This document shows positions 34,810 to 48,560 of a stretch of DNA of 64,000 nucleotides, in pieces. The number at the start of each line of letters is the position of its first letter. The stretch's first letter is position 1. The notes under the pieces were generated by a model, which was not told the DNA's origin, did not search any database, and saw nothing but the letters and a program-made list of their open reading frames with translations. Made by a program: the position numbers and the translations under genes. Source of the stretch: Albula goreensis (lineage: Eukaryota > Chordata > Actinopteri > Albuliformes > Albulidae). The stretch lies in the NCBI GenBank assembly GCA_022829145.1, contig CM040746.1, forward strand, positions 14,055,290-14,119,289, given 5' to 3'.

Positions 34810-36407
34810 GTAAGCTTGGACGTCTTGCAGTGGTTTCTCTACAGCAACTGGAAAAGGCCAGTTGATCACACACCGGCACTCTTTAGTAGTATAATTCACA
34901 CTGTCTATTGCCTGTAACGGACCTTGCCATTTCTGTCACTGATAGGGTAAAATAATTTTTAAGAACATGGTGTTTTACATTATATCGGTTAGCGATAGAC
35001 TGAAAAGTCAGCAAGCCCGCACTCTTGATTTATATTCAGCTTGGACTAGTGATGACTTAAGATGTGCCACCGATCGCTCCAATAACATTGGCCTTCAAAC
35101 TAGTTCTCTGAAAATAGTCTCATAGAAGACTACAATGAGTGTGCTGACTGATCAATCTCACAACTTCTTGATGAACACTGAGGCCACTGTTGTGATTTAT
35201 AGCTTGTCACTGAGTATTTTAGACATTCAGGTGCTGTTCGCATTTTGAATGTACATGTGTGGTGAATAAAGTGATGTTGAGAATTGCATGTTTTTCGAAT
35301 TAAAGTGAGACTTCATGCAAGAGTATGTCATAATTTTGCTTGAAATATGTTCTCTAAACACGTATTAAAGGAAGAAGTTCTCAATGAAAATTCCTTCTGG
35401 TACTTCTTTGAGCCCTCCCTGGATACTTTGTGACACACTGCCACTGTTCCCATGTTGGTGTGAGCTAAGTCTTGTACCTGTAAGGAGTTAACCTCATAAA
35501 AGCTAATAAAGCTCTCTACTGTAGAAATAAATTTAAATAAACTTCCTTCATGGCACACTTGCAAGTCTCCTTCCTGTTCCAATATATTGGTTTGTATCCA
35601 GGGAAGTTAGAGACCTGTCTGTGATCAATAGGAGCAGTTGATTGCAGAATAATATCTCTTAGTCTACCCAGAATGTGAATGAGGAATAGAAAGTAGTGCA
35701 GAAATGGGTGTGCACTACATTGCGCCTGGTTGCAAAAATGTATTTCACCGGCACACATGCCCCAGTAAATTCCATTCCATTAACTGTGTTTGAGAAACAA
35801 GCTGCTGCTGGATCGCCGGTAAATTTCCACAGAATATGCACACACTGACTGGGTGTGCTCATCTTTCTAGTGCATGTTTTTGGTGCCCCAGCAAACAAAG
35901 TAAAATGGGCCCCACTAACGCTGACATGGAAATTGAAATAGGATACCTACTGTTTGATCGTAGTAAAATTTAAGCAAGTGTCACTAAAATCAGCTACTAC
36001 TGAGTGCTATTTATATTTTTTCCTTTATTTAAACAGACCTGAAAACAAAACAGAAATGCCATTGAAAGTTATGAGCACGTTTTGCAACAGTCCTGACAGG
36101 GTTTGCTTACACTGGGGACACCTAATTCAAAATTTTGCAAAACACATTGGCTGCAAATTAGCTGGCTTGCCTGACACTTGTAAAGTACTCAGTTGGAAAA
36201 AGGTCTGTTACCACCACAAACAAATCAGTCCAGTCAAAGGACAGAGTCTAACTGACCTGTTTATTTTAAAATGCCCATTTTACTTTTGCATGACTTTGGC
36301 ATCATATTTAAGAAAGATCATCACAGACAGATCATACCAAATGTGTCAATCCAAATGAATGTCATGCTAGTAAGTGAGATCTTATATAATAATACTACAA
36401 TACTAAT

Positions 36408-36437
36408 ACTAATACTGCAATATATGTCAGTATTAGT
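36408..36437. repeat. 10-bp inverted repeat
   Basis: Arms actaatactg (36,408-36,417) and cagtattagt (36,428-36,437) flank a 10-nt loop within an AATACT-rich stretch. It is probably a by-product of the local repeats. Confidence 0.8.
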
Positions 36438-37653
36438 GCAGTTTATCAGGTGACAATGCTGGGTTGACAAATTTACATGTTCCCGTTTGTTTTGCATAGA
36501 TGATTACAGTGCTCCCTAGGTAAAAAGAACAAGGATGCTACCTTGTTAGTATGATCATGAACTCATGAGAGCGAGCTTTTGAAAAATGGATTGTGAAGTA
36601 TCTTTTTCATTCATCTAATGAATTGTGTACATTTTAGAAATTATGGCATACATAGATGTTTCATTCATTTTGGAAGCATTACCCAAATCTTACTTAAAAT
36701 GTCAACTATTTTTCAGAAATGTTACTTTGTGTAGTATGTTATTGGCCCACTTGGCTCATTCTCACATTTTCAGATGTATTTGACATCCTGTAGTTTGAAA
36801 GCAGTGTTGCAAAATGAACTGGACTGTCATTACACTGAAAATACTGTATTTTTGCCATAAAAGTCAATTTAAGATAATTTTCCACATGTTGTGACTTGCA
36901 TATGTGCATTACCATCCAGCTCATGAAGCAACTGAGCAATTGAATGGGCATTTCTCGCTCAACTAGTTTTGTGAACTCCTACATCACCACACTTTGCTTT
37001 TTTTTAATCTTTCTTGGAGTAAAATCAGGAAGTGCACTTGGCTGTAGTAGGCATTTAAAGCTGAAACCTCTCATTTCTGTTTCTGTAATCTGTTTGTGGT
37101 GAACTTTAGTCTGTCTGCTGTAAATGGGAAATGCATACTGTGATAAGAAAGAATCACGTCACCCGTCATAATACTCTGAACACAAGTAGGCTCTGTTGTA
37201 TGTTTACATTCAATGTAGCCTAATAGTTTTTTCCGTCTCTGAAAGGAATGTTAGCCATTGGGAATCAATGGGCATGTAGCCTCCACAGAAAACATTAAAA
37301 TATCAGTACATAATTTTGTAAGACAGGCACAGGACCAAAAATGTGAATGTGGGCAGCAGGTGTGCACATCTGTGGCAGGTTAGGTCCATGCCAATGTTGG
37401 TGTGGGTGAGCTAATGGGCTGTGTGTGCCAGAGTTGTGAGGATTTAGAGAAAGTTTCTCACCTTGTCAATTATCACCTACACTGTACTTCAAAGTAAGCC
37501 CTCTTTCACATTTGGTAATGATGATTTCATTTCAAGCATTATTTGTATTCAGATGTTGAGGTATGTGACTGTATGATAATATGAGATTGTTTGATGTTCT
37601 GAATTATCACTGCATGTAGTGAAACTTCAGATCTTACTTTACTGTGAGTGCAC

Positions 37654-37700
<47 letters not shown>

Positions 37701-37701
37701 T
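37654..37701. repeat. (AAT)n microsatellite
   Basis: This is a perfect AAT trinucleotide run of about 48 bp lying directly against the left end of a SINE. It may be the insertion target or an extension of a terminal A/T tract. Confidence 0.97.
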
Positions 37702-38114
37702 TTGGGCCTCTGAGTGGCTCGTGGGATAAATTGCTGCCTACGGGTTCTGAGGTTGGGGGTTCAATTCCAGGTCTCTTCAATTCCTGATCATGGCTCCATT
37801 GGCGAGGCAACAATTGGCCAGCCTCGCCAGGGGTTCAATACGGGGTAGGCCTAAAATCGCCCATTGGTACATCACAATAGCGTCCTGCTTGGGAACAATT
37901 CTACAGTTATGTCTTCCTCTGGCGTCATAGTGGTGGTGTGGCCGCAACGTGAAAAAAGAAGCGAGATTGTCGACACATGATTGGGAGGAGTCACGTGCAC
38001 GACCTCTCCTCCCATAGCCGTCAGGGGTGGGGTGCTGCAGTGTGATCAACCAGTTCGGTTGAACCTTTGGGTTGGGAAAAAAGGGGGAAAATCAGGGATT
38101 CAAAAAAAAAAAAA
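37702..38114 (+). mobile_element. Long tRNA-derived SINE (about 410 bp)
   Basis: The head, gggcctctgagtggctcgtg, contains box A, and box B is GGTTGGGGGTTCAATTCC (about 37,751-37,768). The body is GC-rich relative to its surroundings (tcgccaggggttcaatacgg, gtggccgcaacgtg, gggtggggtgctgcag). It ends in a run of 13 A. A shorter, more decayed copy of the head region lies near 48.4 kb. It differs from the SINE family found inside and upstream of CFLAR. Confidence 0.8.
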
Positions 38115-38558
38115 TTATAATAAATTTTTATGCATAATTAACTTTGTATTCACCATGAACAAACTTCGGAGTGATATAGTTTAATGACACAAATAATAAT
38201 GAGATCTTAGTTCCTAATAAATGAGGGACCTGTTCAGGGGCTTTGTTTTGAACAGCTATTCATTATCATTGACACAGTTTAGTTTTGATGTTAATCACTG
38301 TCTGTGTGCACATAAATATGCCTGCCTGTCATTCAGGAGCAAAGTATGTTCCAAGTCCTTTAGTGTATGAATATTGATAACTGAAGTTACTCGAGTACAG
38401 GAAGCAACAATTGGAACACTACAGAGAGGACATTTCCTTTTGAAAGACCAACATTAATTGCTTGTTTCTAATTAATTGTTCATTCTCCCAAATGCATTTA
38501 GGTCACATGTTCACTCCGAGTAATTTCTACAATGAGTGAATATGATATATATATATCA

Positions 38559-38580
38559 GATTGTTTGTGAACAAACAATC
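38559..38580. repeat. Near-perfect palindrome (10-bp arms, 2-nt centre)
   Basis: Arms gattgtttgt and acaaacaatc are separated only by GA. The left side abuts an (AT)n stretch, and the right side is 40 bp from an (AC)n tract. Confidence 0.95.
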
Positions 38581-38618
38581 ATACATATAGGAAAAAGCAC
38601 ATACACTCCAGTACACAT

Positions 38619-38619
<1 letters not shown>

Positions 38620-38695
<76 letters not shown>
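38620..38695. repeat. (AC)n microsatellite
   Basis: This is a perfect AC run of about 76 bp. Confidence 0.98.
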
Positions 38696-38696
<1 letters not shown>

Positions 38697-40038
38697 TTAT
38701 TGTATATATGTACTGGGGTCACTTGTTTCTCAAAATCAGAAACCAAAGTTTTGGAGATGAAGGAGTACTCTGTCAAGAGAAGGTGTTACCTAATTACAGT
38801 ACAATTAACCTGAGGCTATACATCATTATATTAAGTCACTGTTGGACCTTTGGGGTGTGTGTGTGTGGGGGGGGAAATTCAACAGTCTCTGCTATGGCAC
38901 ACTTGAGGTCAACTGCCCCTTCATTTTGCAGTCCACATATTGATCTTGCATAGACATGAGTCAGAGGATGGAACATAACAATGTGCAGCTTTGTGTAGAC
39001 ACAATGTGAACCCCCAAATGACCAGTGGGAAGAGTCAGTGGAGAGGTGGACATGCTCATGGACTCTCTCACTCTCTGGGTTACACAAAGGCCAGTTATCT
39101 AGAACCCTTTGATCCACACTGGCGTTGATACTATACCACCAAGCAGACCTGAGCCAATGTCTTTTGAGAACACTGTGGAGTCTCCTGGAGGTCCACTGCT
39201 AATTCCATGGCTTCTGCTGAGTATGTGCGGGTATATTGGGTCTCTTTGAAATGCCCTTCACTTTCACACGTGCTGGTCATCCTGAGCTATTGGCTTTCAC
39301 CCAGTATTGAGGTAAACCAGTCAGATATTATCTGCTCACATTCAGTGACAACACCTTTAAATGTTGATGTCAACTGACAACTTGAAGGGTTGCAGCAAAC
39401 TTGTGAAATACAGTCACTGTGCAAAAAACTGTTTGCCATGGGCACTGCTGCATAGCAAAATTTCTTTCTGTTTGCTCAGTGTTGGCCTGTGAAACCTTTT
39501 TACTTTGGTGTAGAAAAGCTGTCTTTCTGACCTTTTTCCACCGTGTTTGTCAGAGGGAGCACAGAAAGCAAGGGTGCAGTCTCTCTTTGGGGGTGTTGTC
39601 GGGTTAAACAGTGAAAGCTAAGAGGTCAACATCAGGGCAAGGTCGAAGAGTATGGATGTAGATGAAATGTAATACAAACCTGCTGTGTGAAAAACCGGAA
39701 TAACTAATTTCCTCTGGAGAATGTGCTTAATCTCTCTGTTTCTGTTTTCCTCCAAAAATTTCTCAAATATTTCATCTGTGAGGTGAGTCTGTTGCCAGAA
39801 ACAATATACAGTTCCACTGTTTTTCCTCTGTCTTTACAGTTTAAATGTTTTTCAGCCGTTCAATGTACAACAGGGAATAAAAGCATTCCTGTAATATTTC
39901 TGCAAAACAGTGTTACTATTATTGTAGCTGAAAACAGCTGTATACCTGAAAGAATTCTGCACCATAACTTATCCTCCAAAACTTGAACTGGCACAGCCAT
40001 TCTCCAAGGTATTAACCATAAAGAGGAAAATGTTAGCC

Positions 40039-40039
40039 T

Positions 40040-40070
<31 letters not shown>
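40039..40070. repeat. (TTTA)n microsatellite
   Basis: This run holds about eight units of TTTA. Confidence 0.95.
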
Positions 40071-43000
40071 GGTATTCATAATTGTATCTGTGGAGGACAA
40101 TCTGGTGTGGAGGTTATAGCTCCAAATATGGACAAATGAATTATGTATTTGTATTACTCTGGGTTCTTCCCAAAGACTGTTAGGGGAACACTGTCCCATG
40201 ATGTCCCCTTTCTCATGCCGTACTGTGAAATTAGTCATGTCAATTTGGCAGCAGATGTGGAAAAAAGTATAAAATAAAAGTGAAACTGCACTTTTTATTG
40301 CAATGATCACATTAGCAGCTTTAATGTACAATTTATACAATGCAATGTCAAATGACACAATGACTTTGCTAATGTGTGTGTTGAGAATGCTTTGGTATAC
40401 CATTACAGAATAACTCAGAAGTATGACAATTAAATGTAAAGTTCCATGCACAATAAAAATAAATAAAATGCATTTAGCAAAACAAGACAAAAATCAGCTC
40501 ACGCTCATATATATCCAAAGACTGTATGCAGTCCAATAGTTTTCAGCACCAATCCCTGTTAATCCTGTGTTCAGTACATGTGTATTTTTAGCACCAATGG
40601 ATTCACAATCTAAAGAACTTGAACAGCATACCCCTCAGTACTGTGTAGAAAGCATCATGAGAATTAGACTGGTTATGGTTTGAAGCCATTTAGTAACCAG
40701 AGTCTTAGTTTCTTGGTTTTTTAAGAAATGATTGTGCCACCTTTTAAAAACATTTTGGAGAGACAGCTATTCCATATTACTACCAGAAATTATATTTAAT
40801 ATGATTGATGTTTCCTTGCCTTATTAATTAGCCTAAGCATGCTTGAATAGACTCTGAATTTTTAGTGCTTGGTCACATGCTTGGTGAACCTAGACATTTG
40901 TGGCAACCAAGAATTTGTGGCTTTTCTTTCACACGTTGATATTATTTACAGGAGGCTGTCATTTTACCCATATGTTTTGTGAAATCACTGCTAGATTAAA
41001 ATGTGGCTATAAAGATACAGTTATGACCTATATTGTATGATAATTAGGTTTGGGACTGAGTTTCGCCATAGCGGCAGTCCTAGTTTCTTGTTGGGTTTGG
41101 AGGTGTTCTGGGGATTGAAGAGCAGAAATAGCAGTAGGATACAACGTTTCCAAGCCATTTCTGGTGCCTCCATGGAGAGTTATCTTTGGGTTTTCGACCT
41201 CCTTGTGAAATTAAATGTATGTCTTTAATGTCTTCAGAGATTAGTTCCCTCCAACATCATCCATAAGATTAGACTGTAGGTGATCAGTCTTGTCCTCAAA
41301 TCTTTGTGTTTAAAAATCCATTCAGACAGCATTAAAACATCATGGATTTGTACTAACTTCAGCCTAAGCAGTGATAGTGGAGAGAGACTGAGATGTAATG
41401 AAGGACTCATAGATTGTTACCAACAGAACCAACAGAACAGAACTGAACCAGTATGTCCTGGCTCTTTAATGTTCTCCAGGAGTGTGTGTGTCAAAGTCAG
41501 AGCATGTGTGTGTTGCGTATGCGTGCTTGCACATGTGTGGATGTTTGTGTTTGAGAGATGTCTGTTGAGAATTGGTGTGAGCACATGTAACGACGTGCGT
41601 GCGCGTGTGTGTTTGCGTGCGTGTGAGCTTCAGTGTTTTCCAACTCAGTATCAGCCGGGCTTCCCCTTCCTGCTCGTTTATCACATCCTGTTTCGGGTTC
41701 GATAGTCCCCTGACTGTCTTCCCAGCCTGCCTTCCCTCCTCCATGTGTCTTTAGGACAGATATTCTCCTCTGTAGTGTAGAAAATATCTAAAGCTGAAGC
41801 TCCTCCACTACATGTTGAATGAAAAACAGCCCCCAGATGCTGTTGAGTCAGCTTTCTTGAAAATTGGGACTGAAGTCTACTAACAATAGATGGTGTAATG
41901 GTGATCGTAAGTAGGACAAAGGGGTGTACTTGACATTTAGCTTAAAGAACCATAGAACTGAATAAATAAAGGGCTTGTGTTTTTATTTGAGTATCTATAC
42001 TGAAAATTCTGTTGCTTCCTTTGGTTCCTTGGGCACCTCCACAGCAATTTAGCTTGCAAATATTTGGCTCTTAAATGCACTTAAAACTTTTTTTTATTGT
42101 GCTCTTCATTTGAAGCAGAAATTGATCAAACTTGTTGGAGAATATTGACAATCCTCTGTGCTCTTACTTTCCCTGTATGCAGTCACAGGTTAAGTTCACC
42201 CAAAACAGTATGATCAAACAGTGTCTGTAGGAGGCACTCCTTTAGAATTGAGTGCAAAATGGCTTCAGAAAAAGCCAATTGGCACTTAACCAGATGCTGC
42301 CTCCACTGTTTGATGCTCCTTTTAAGCAGTTTGTTAACAAATGAGTCTGAATGAATTAGCTTTCATGGTGCCCAAACACAAATGTTTAGTCAGCCAACAT
42401 TGCTTGTAAACGGACCGGGGTAACCTCCAAGACCACCCCTCTACACTGGCCTGAGTTTGATTGGCATTTACATTTCTCATTTACATCCTGGTGTGATTGT
42501 GTCACTGTCAGAGTTTGTAAATAGCTACAAACAAACCAATCTGTATGTCAATTTAAACAAAATAATCAAAGCAACTGGTTTTTAAAAATGGCCTTAACAT
42601 TTTTCACAGTTGCTCCCTCATATTTTAATTGCTAATTCTGAAACTGTTTGCCTGTGCGGCATTTGCTAGTGTTTCACTGGTGAAATAGCTCAACTCGTCT
42701 GCAAGCCACATCCTCCTGGTCTTTGATTGGCTCAATGCTGATTGGCTGGTAGCCAACAGCCAACAGATTTTGCATGTAAAACTAGGGATGGTTGCTCTGA
42801 CACCTGTCAAAATGGCCTGGTATTGTGGTTCAGGTGGATTTTCCTGTCTCTGGTTGTTTCGTAGGTAGCCCAGTTTGTAATGTTTGTATAGTATGGAAAC
42901 TATAAAGCAAATATTTTTTCAGTTTTCTCCTTGCTCTACCAATGGGAATCCAAATGAAATGCGCTGAACTCTGAATGTAGAAAACTTGTCTGTTTTCTTC

Positions 43001-46000
43001 ACACCCTTGTGGGTGCTAAAGAGTGACTGCTCTTTACTGATGAAGAGAGAGAGGGGAGAAGAGACTCAGTTAAGTGAACATCACTAACTGAGGTTTGTAA
43101 GGCTAAGCAGATATTTAGCTTTGTTTGCCAAAAGAGCAGCCCACTCAGTGAAGCCAAAGCCCATAGCACTCATCAGAACACTGGTCTAAAACAATAAACT
43201 GGAGCTCGGCTATTCAGTTTCCTTCCAACATACATGGAAAACACTTTGACCTATGCTGCCTTTTTGATTCCTGGAAATTTGGTGTCATTGTTAGAAAGAT
43301 TGTGTATGTGAATGTCTTACTAATGAGTTGAAACTGAAATAACAGATTTTTTAAAAATGAAAATATGGATAGCCACCATGATCTTTTATTATCTTTTTCT
43401 AGTTTGAAAGAGTGGCACTAGCACAGTTCTTCAGTATTGAGAAGTGTTGACGGTACCAAAGTGTGTAGATGCCTTGGGACAACATTTTCAATAAAATGTT
43501 GAAAAAAGTTGAGCTTGTTTTTTCAATCCACCTTTTAAATAACAGTATTTACAAATGGAATGAAAACAAACGGAAGCCAAAAAATCAACAGCTGAAACCA
43601 TGTTAAGTGCTGAGCACACAAAACCTTGGAATCTGATCCCAGATAAACAAAATATGCAGCTAACGACATGAGCCATGCCCAGTATTAAGCTATTTGACTC
43701 TGTTTCTCACAGTTTCATTATACTGGTAAAGCCTTTTAAATCAATGTTAAACTGAAGTCCTATTGGCACAGATGCAAAATGGTGGACTGCAGGATACAAG
43801 GGTAACAATTAAAGGAGGGGGCTAGATTGACCTAGATTGAAGCTGATAAATGTGTCAGTGTGCCATTCAGAGGTCTACAAATATCACAGAGGACCTTGAG
43901 ATCATGATCTGTGCCCTTTCTGTGTGTGCATACTGAATCTAAAATGTCCTCTTCTGTTTAGAGTGATGATCTGAAAGTTGTCACTGTCCCACAACTTTTC
44001 TGTTTCCACATTATTAGATGATAGCAGTGATGTATTCCAGTCCCAGACATAATAGGCCAGGTATAGACAATAAGCCTTTTGGCTCAGAAAGTACAGTGTG
44101 CCGTGCTAGTTGGTTATTGACATGGTGTTCAGCCTTCTCCCTTGATCGTGCATGTAGACCCATGGTCAGCTGTCTGCAGGGACCTTTTTAGTTTTGACCC
44201 AGTCAGAGAGCAGGGTAGTAAAACTTGACTTTGATTTAAGCTTTTCCTATAAGTGGACACTGGCAGAAAAAGTAAAAGCAGCACCTTGACCGTTCACTGC
44301 GTAAAATATCAAGCCTATCACATTAAACTTATTGAGCTAGAAAATTGACACCCAAGCATAACAATATGCAGATGGTTAGTCTCTGTTTGAAATAATATAT
44401 TTATTTTAAAACTTAAATCTCACTTTAAATCACACAGTTAACATTATTGTATTTAATTTAGATAAGAGCATCACTAGTGCTATAACTACTTTTGCCTTAT
44501 ATCTCTTGGTTGTCATGATTGAAGTGTCAATACAGTTTGACCATTTTGACCCCTTATAGATTCAGTAAAGGGCAGGGTGGACCTGTGGACCATGGTGCAT
44601 CTCACAGGGGAGAACTGGCAGTTAGTCTGGAAGATTCAGACCTGATGGCTTGTCTACTGATGACTACAGGAATTTAAATTCCTAAACAGAGAACTAGAGC
44701 ACACCCATACCTTGAGAAATCCACATATCCTCATTGGAAAACTGATTCTTTATGTAATGTAGAAGTTTTGTTCATATCCCATAATTAATATGGTGGTGAT
44801 CAGTCTTTCTTGGCCAATTAAAATAACTGATAGTATGCATGGAGCCTATTTAGCATGTACACCCTGTAGCATATTTCCCAAGTCTGCCTCGAATGCCTAA
44901 ATATTCAAAAGTGTCAAAAAGCATTAAAGGAGATGTGGCTGCTGAGGGGGATGTATAATTTCAAAGTTAGAATGTGCTGCAAGGCTAATCATAAATAATC
45001 ATTAATTAATTACTGCTTATAATAACCATGAGGAAAAAGAGGATCAAAACCAACCTTAGAAATAAAACAGGGTCTGGAATCTGCTGTGAGGATGACAAAA
45101 AAAGCAAACAAAGTACGGAGCTTTTCAAAAAAGCGCATGCCTTTGTTTTTCTTCAAAGGTGGAGTAATTCACATGTCAACGTGGAATGTGTGATGAAGCT
45201 GGACAAACACATGAATAAACTGTTGACAAACTGCCCACATTCACCCAGCAGGGGTTCTCCTGGAGGGAGGTTAGATCCAGGAAACAGCGTTAATAGTTCC
45301 TCAGGGTGTACCAGAACACAGACTCATGGGGCAACTGAAGATGAAAGAATTTCCTCCTTTTGTTTTTTTTGCACTCTTTCTTTTTCTTTTGTGTGTGAAA
45401 AAGAGTCTGCGGAGGAGCCATCTTAGTTAACCACCTGGAACTGTTTCGCAAGCACGCACTATAGCAGAAATTTCCCTTTTGTTAGCAATCAGCTTTTACC
45501 CCAGCTGCAGTACACAGAAGAGATTTATCTCCAGATGGTTTCAATGATCAACAGACATTAAAAATGTCACTTTCACGTTGGGGGAACTAGTAGCTTTGAG
45601 CCATGTGTTTTTCATTTTTGGGGAGGACTGAGAGTTATGGGTGTCAAATTAGGATAACAGAAGATGGCTGGCAGTCCTGTTGGGTGGAGTATAAGGGAAT
45701 GACGCACTGCTCAGGGAGGGAGGGATGCTATAGGTGGAATCACCATGTCTCATTGCTCATCAGTGACCCATTGTGGCTGATCAGGTACCTGCAGTCTGGT
45801 TCAGATGAAGTGCACTCTAGTAATGGGAGAATGAAGTATTATGACATCAAAGTGGGTGGAGCTATTATATATTACCATATGCTCTGATTTACACCTGTCA
45901 TTCTGTTTTTAGACTCAAGAACAAAACAGTTTGATTGGTTGCAAGTCAATGATTTACAACTGATTGTTCAGTTCATAGCTTCACATGTGTTTGGTTTCAT

Positions 46001-48416
46001 TATACCTCATTCAGCAAGAACTAAACTAATGCCCTGATTGGTAGACTGGTTTGAAATCAAATGGAAATTAAAATGTCTAAATTGCAAAAAGAAAAAAGAA
46101 AAGGGAAAAGTTAAGGTAAAAAAGATAATACACTGTAATATCTAAGCAGTGGACCCATCAGCACTTACAGGCTCAAAGTCTGGTAGCTATTTGAAATTAC
46201 AACTTTATAACTTCCATATGTCAAGGTCCACTGAAAAGAAGTGAGTTTTCAAGGGGGTAGGTTTTTGAAGGACTTTTTATGAATCAAAAATTGTACCTCC
46301 AAGTTTTCAATACATTAATTGTCACTGTGTGCATTTATTCATTAACAGAACCAAAAGCACTTTACATTGAGCCGTGCTGTCAGAAGCTCTCTTCTTGAAG
46401 GTTAGACTCAAGGTTAGACTGTTAGACTAGAATTTGAACTTGTGTGGAGCACATCAGGTTTTAGGGCATTTTCAATTCCTGAACATGGACAGAGGAGGTG
46501 ATGAAGTAGCTGATAGAACGTGTGTACATGTGATAGCCTGACCTGGATGTAGATGAGTGGTCAGATGACAGCGAAGAAGCAAAACCAGAAAAGAAAGATA
46601 AATGACCACATTATTTTCATCAGTGAAAGGACCCTCTCCTGTATAATTCATGCTCTTGCCATTCTCTGCATTTCTGTGTCTCTGACTCAGTGTGCGATGC
46701 TTTGGTGAGGACCTGGGCCAGTCCCATGGGCCCTGTTAGCATGCCGTTCCTCATATCGATCATTAATTCTTCCCCCTGGCAACTAGGCTAACGAGAGGCT
46801 CCCACTTCCTGCAATAAAATGCAGAACACAGGAAGTAGCCATGTGGAATACTGGAAGTAGCAATGTGGGTGTTTTATGGCAGGTAATGTAATGAGTGCAG
46901 AAGTTGGAACACAAGGGGTTTTAAGGTTGACCATGATCAAATTTACTGAAGGGAATGGAGATGTATACATATCATTGGGGCTCATTGGGGTCTTGTCTAC
47001 GTAATGAAAGCCATAATCCAGGTTTAGTTCACACAGGTAATATTATCTGGTGTGTTCACGTTGCATACACATCATATCCATGCCCAGACTTGAGCACAGT
47101 GTTCAGAGTAATGGTAGTGGAATAATAGAACCTTACATAGCTGAATATGCCGAGGGCTGGGTCTCATTTTCATCCTCTACAATGAAGGCTTGTTGTTGGA
47201 TGCTGAGACATACCATGATAGTTTTCTAAGGAAGGGAGCATGCATTTTGTGGGAGGCACAGTAGTAGACAGCTGAAATTCTTCTACATAAGAGGATATTT
47301 GCCTGAGGCTGTTGAGAATGGAACTTGTGTGAATGTCATAAATATTTCAGTAGAATAAATAAGAGCCCCTCAGAACAGTATTCACAACCCAATCTCATGC
47401 TTTCCTGGGAGACGTGCTGGGGAATGTCTGTTTGTCTGTCTGTGTGTGTGTGTGTTTGTGTTTTTGTGTGTGCTAATGTACGTATTTGACACGTGAGTGT
47501 GGCTGTGCAGCTGTAGTCATATATCATATATCATATGCAGAGGATACCTTCTCCCTGCAGGGTGGGAGAGTGACTGAGAGTGTGTAATGGAATTTGCGGT
47601 GAAAATTGATGTTTTCAAAACAATATGGGAAATGGCCAATGGCCAAATTTCTTTTCAGTTTGGAAGTTACACCGTTTACATTGTACATGATTAATCATTT
47701 CATTGTAATTTAATAAAACAAACGGATTAATAGAGAGATTAAGGAAAAAATGCTTTATAGACGTGCAAAGGATTTTTTCAGAACTTTCACAATAAGTTCA
47801 CAATAAAATTATTACAATCTTTAGGAACAGTAACTCCAATGCAGAATATGCTCATATTTTATTGTAAAGTGTTTTCTAATAAGCTATAAGAAATATTGAT
47901 CCCAATTGGAATTGGTCTTTGCACCACTATCCCAAAATTGCCCCATTGAGAATTTTTGGTGTTACTCTTAGAATTTAGAACTGCAAGGCATGTGTCTCTT
48001 TCCATGGGCAGTAACCTCCCCCTGTTCAATGCAGGCCTAAGGGGCTGTGTTATTCCTTTGTGTTGTGCATGATCTGAGTGCTTTTTATCTTAACGGAAAC
48101 TTCACTTGTTTCTCTTTTTCCCTTTCCAGGATTCTTAGTATTTATGCTCTACAAATAAAGATTGAATAATCAACAGACACAAGTGGGGAATTCATGCAAA
48201 GGAATGTTTTGGTCCCTGCTGGTTTAGTTGAATTCAGTTTGGTTAAACCCACTTGCATATTTCTGAAGGTCTTTATCGTATTTTTTCTCTCATATGTCTG
48301 TGTATTAATTCCCCTGGCAATGCTTTATATACTGCAGTAAAAGCCTGTGCCGTTCCTTTGTTTCAAGTTTTTCAACAGCCCCTGAATGGGAAAAAACAAC
48401 TTAGAATTGTCAGTTT

Positions 48417-48560
48417 GAGGGCCTCCTGGTGGCTCATGCTGTAAGATGTCCGTCTTGGAAAGCAGGCATGAGCCCAGTCCATTATTGGCTATGGCTGAAA
48501 GTCCACATTGGTGAGGCAACACCCTACCCGACCTTGCTAGGAAAAGATAGGGATTAATCT
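48417..48560 (+). mobile_element. Truncated SINE, same family as 37.7-38.1 kb
   Basis: The head gggcctcctggtggctcatg matches the 37.7-kb element, as does the inner segment cattggtgaggcaacacc (there cattggcgaggcaacaat), in the same order and with similar spacing. The GC-rich 3' half and the A tail are missing, so it is truncated or badly decayed. Confidence 0.65.

Noticed and set aside
45028..45426. 132-codon open frame in the DIP2 intron
   Set aside because: Its composition is Lys/Ser-rich and random-looking, it ends in a poly-T-derived Phe run, it has no splice context and it has no recognised motif.
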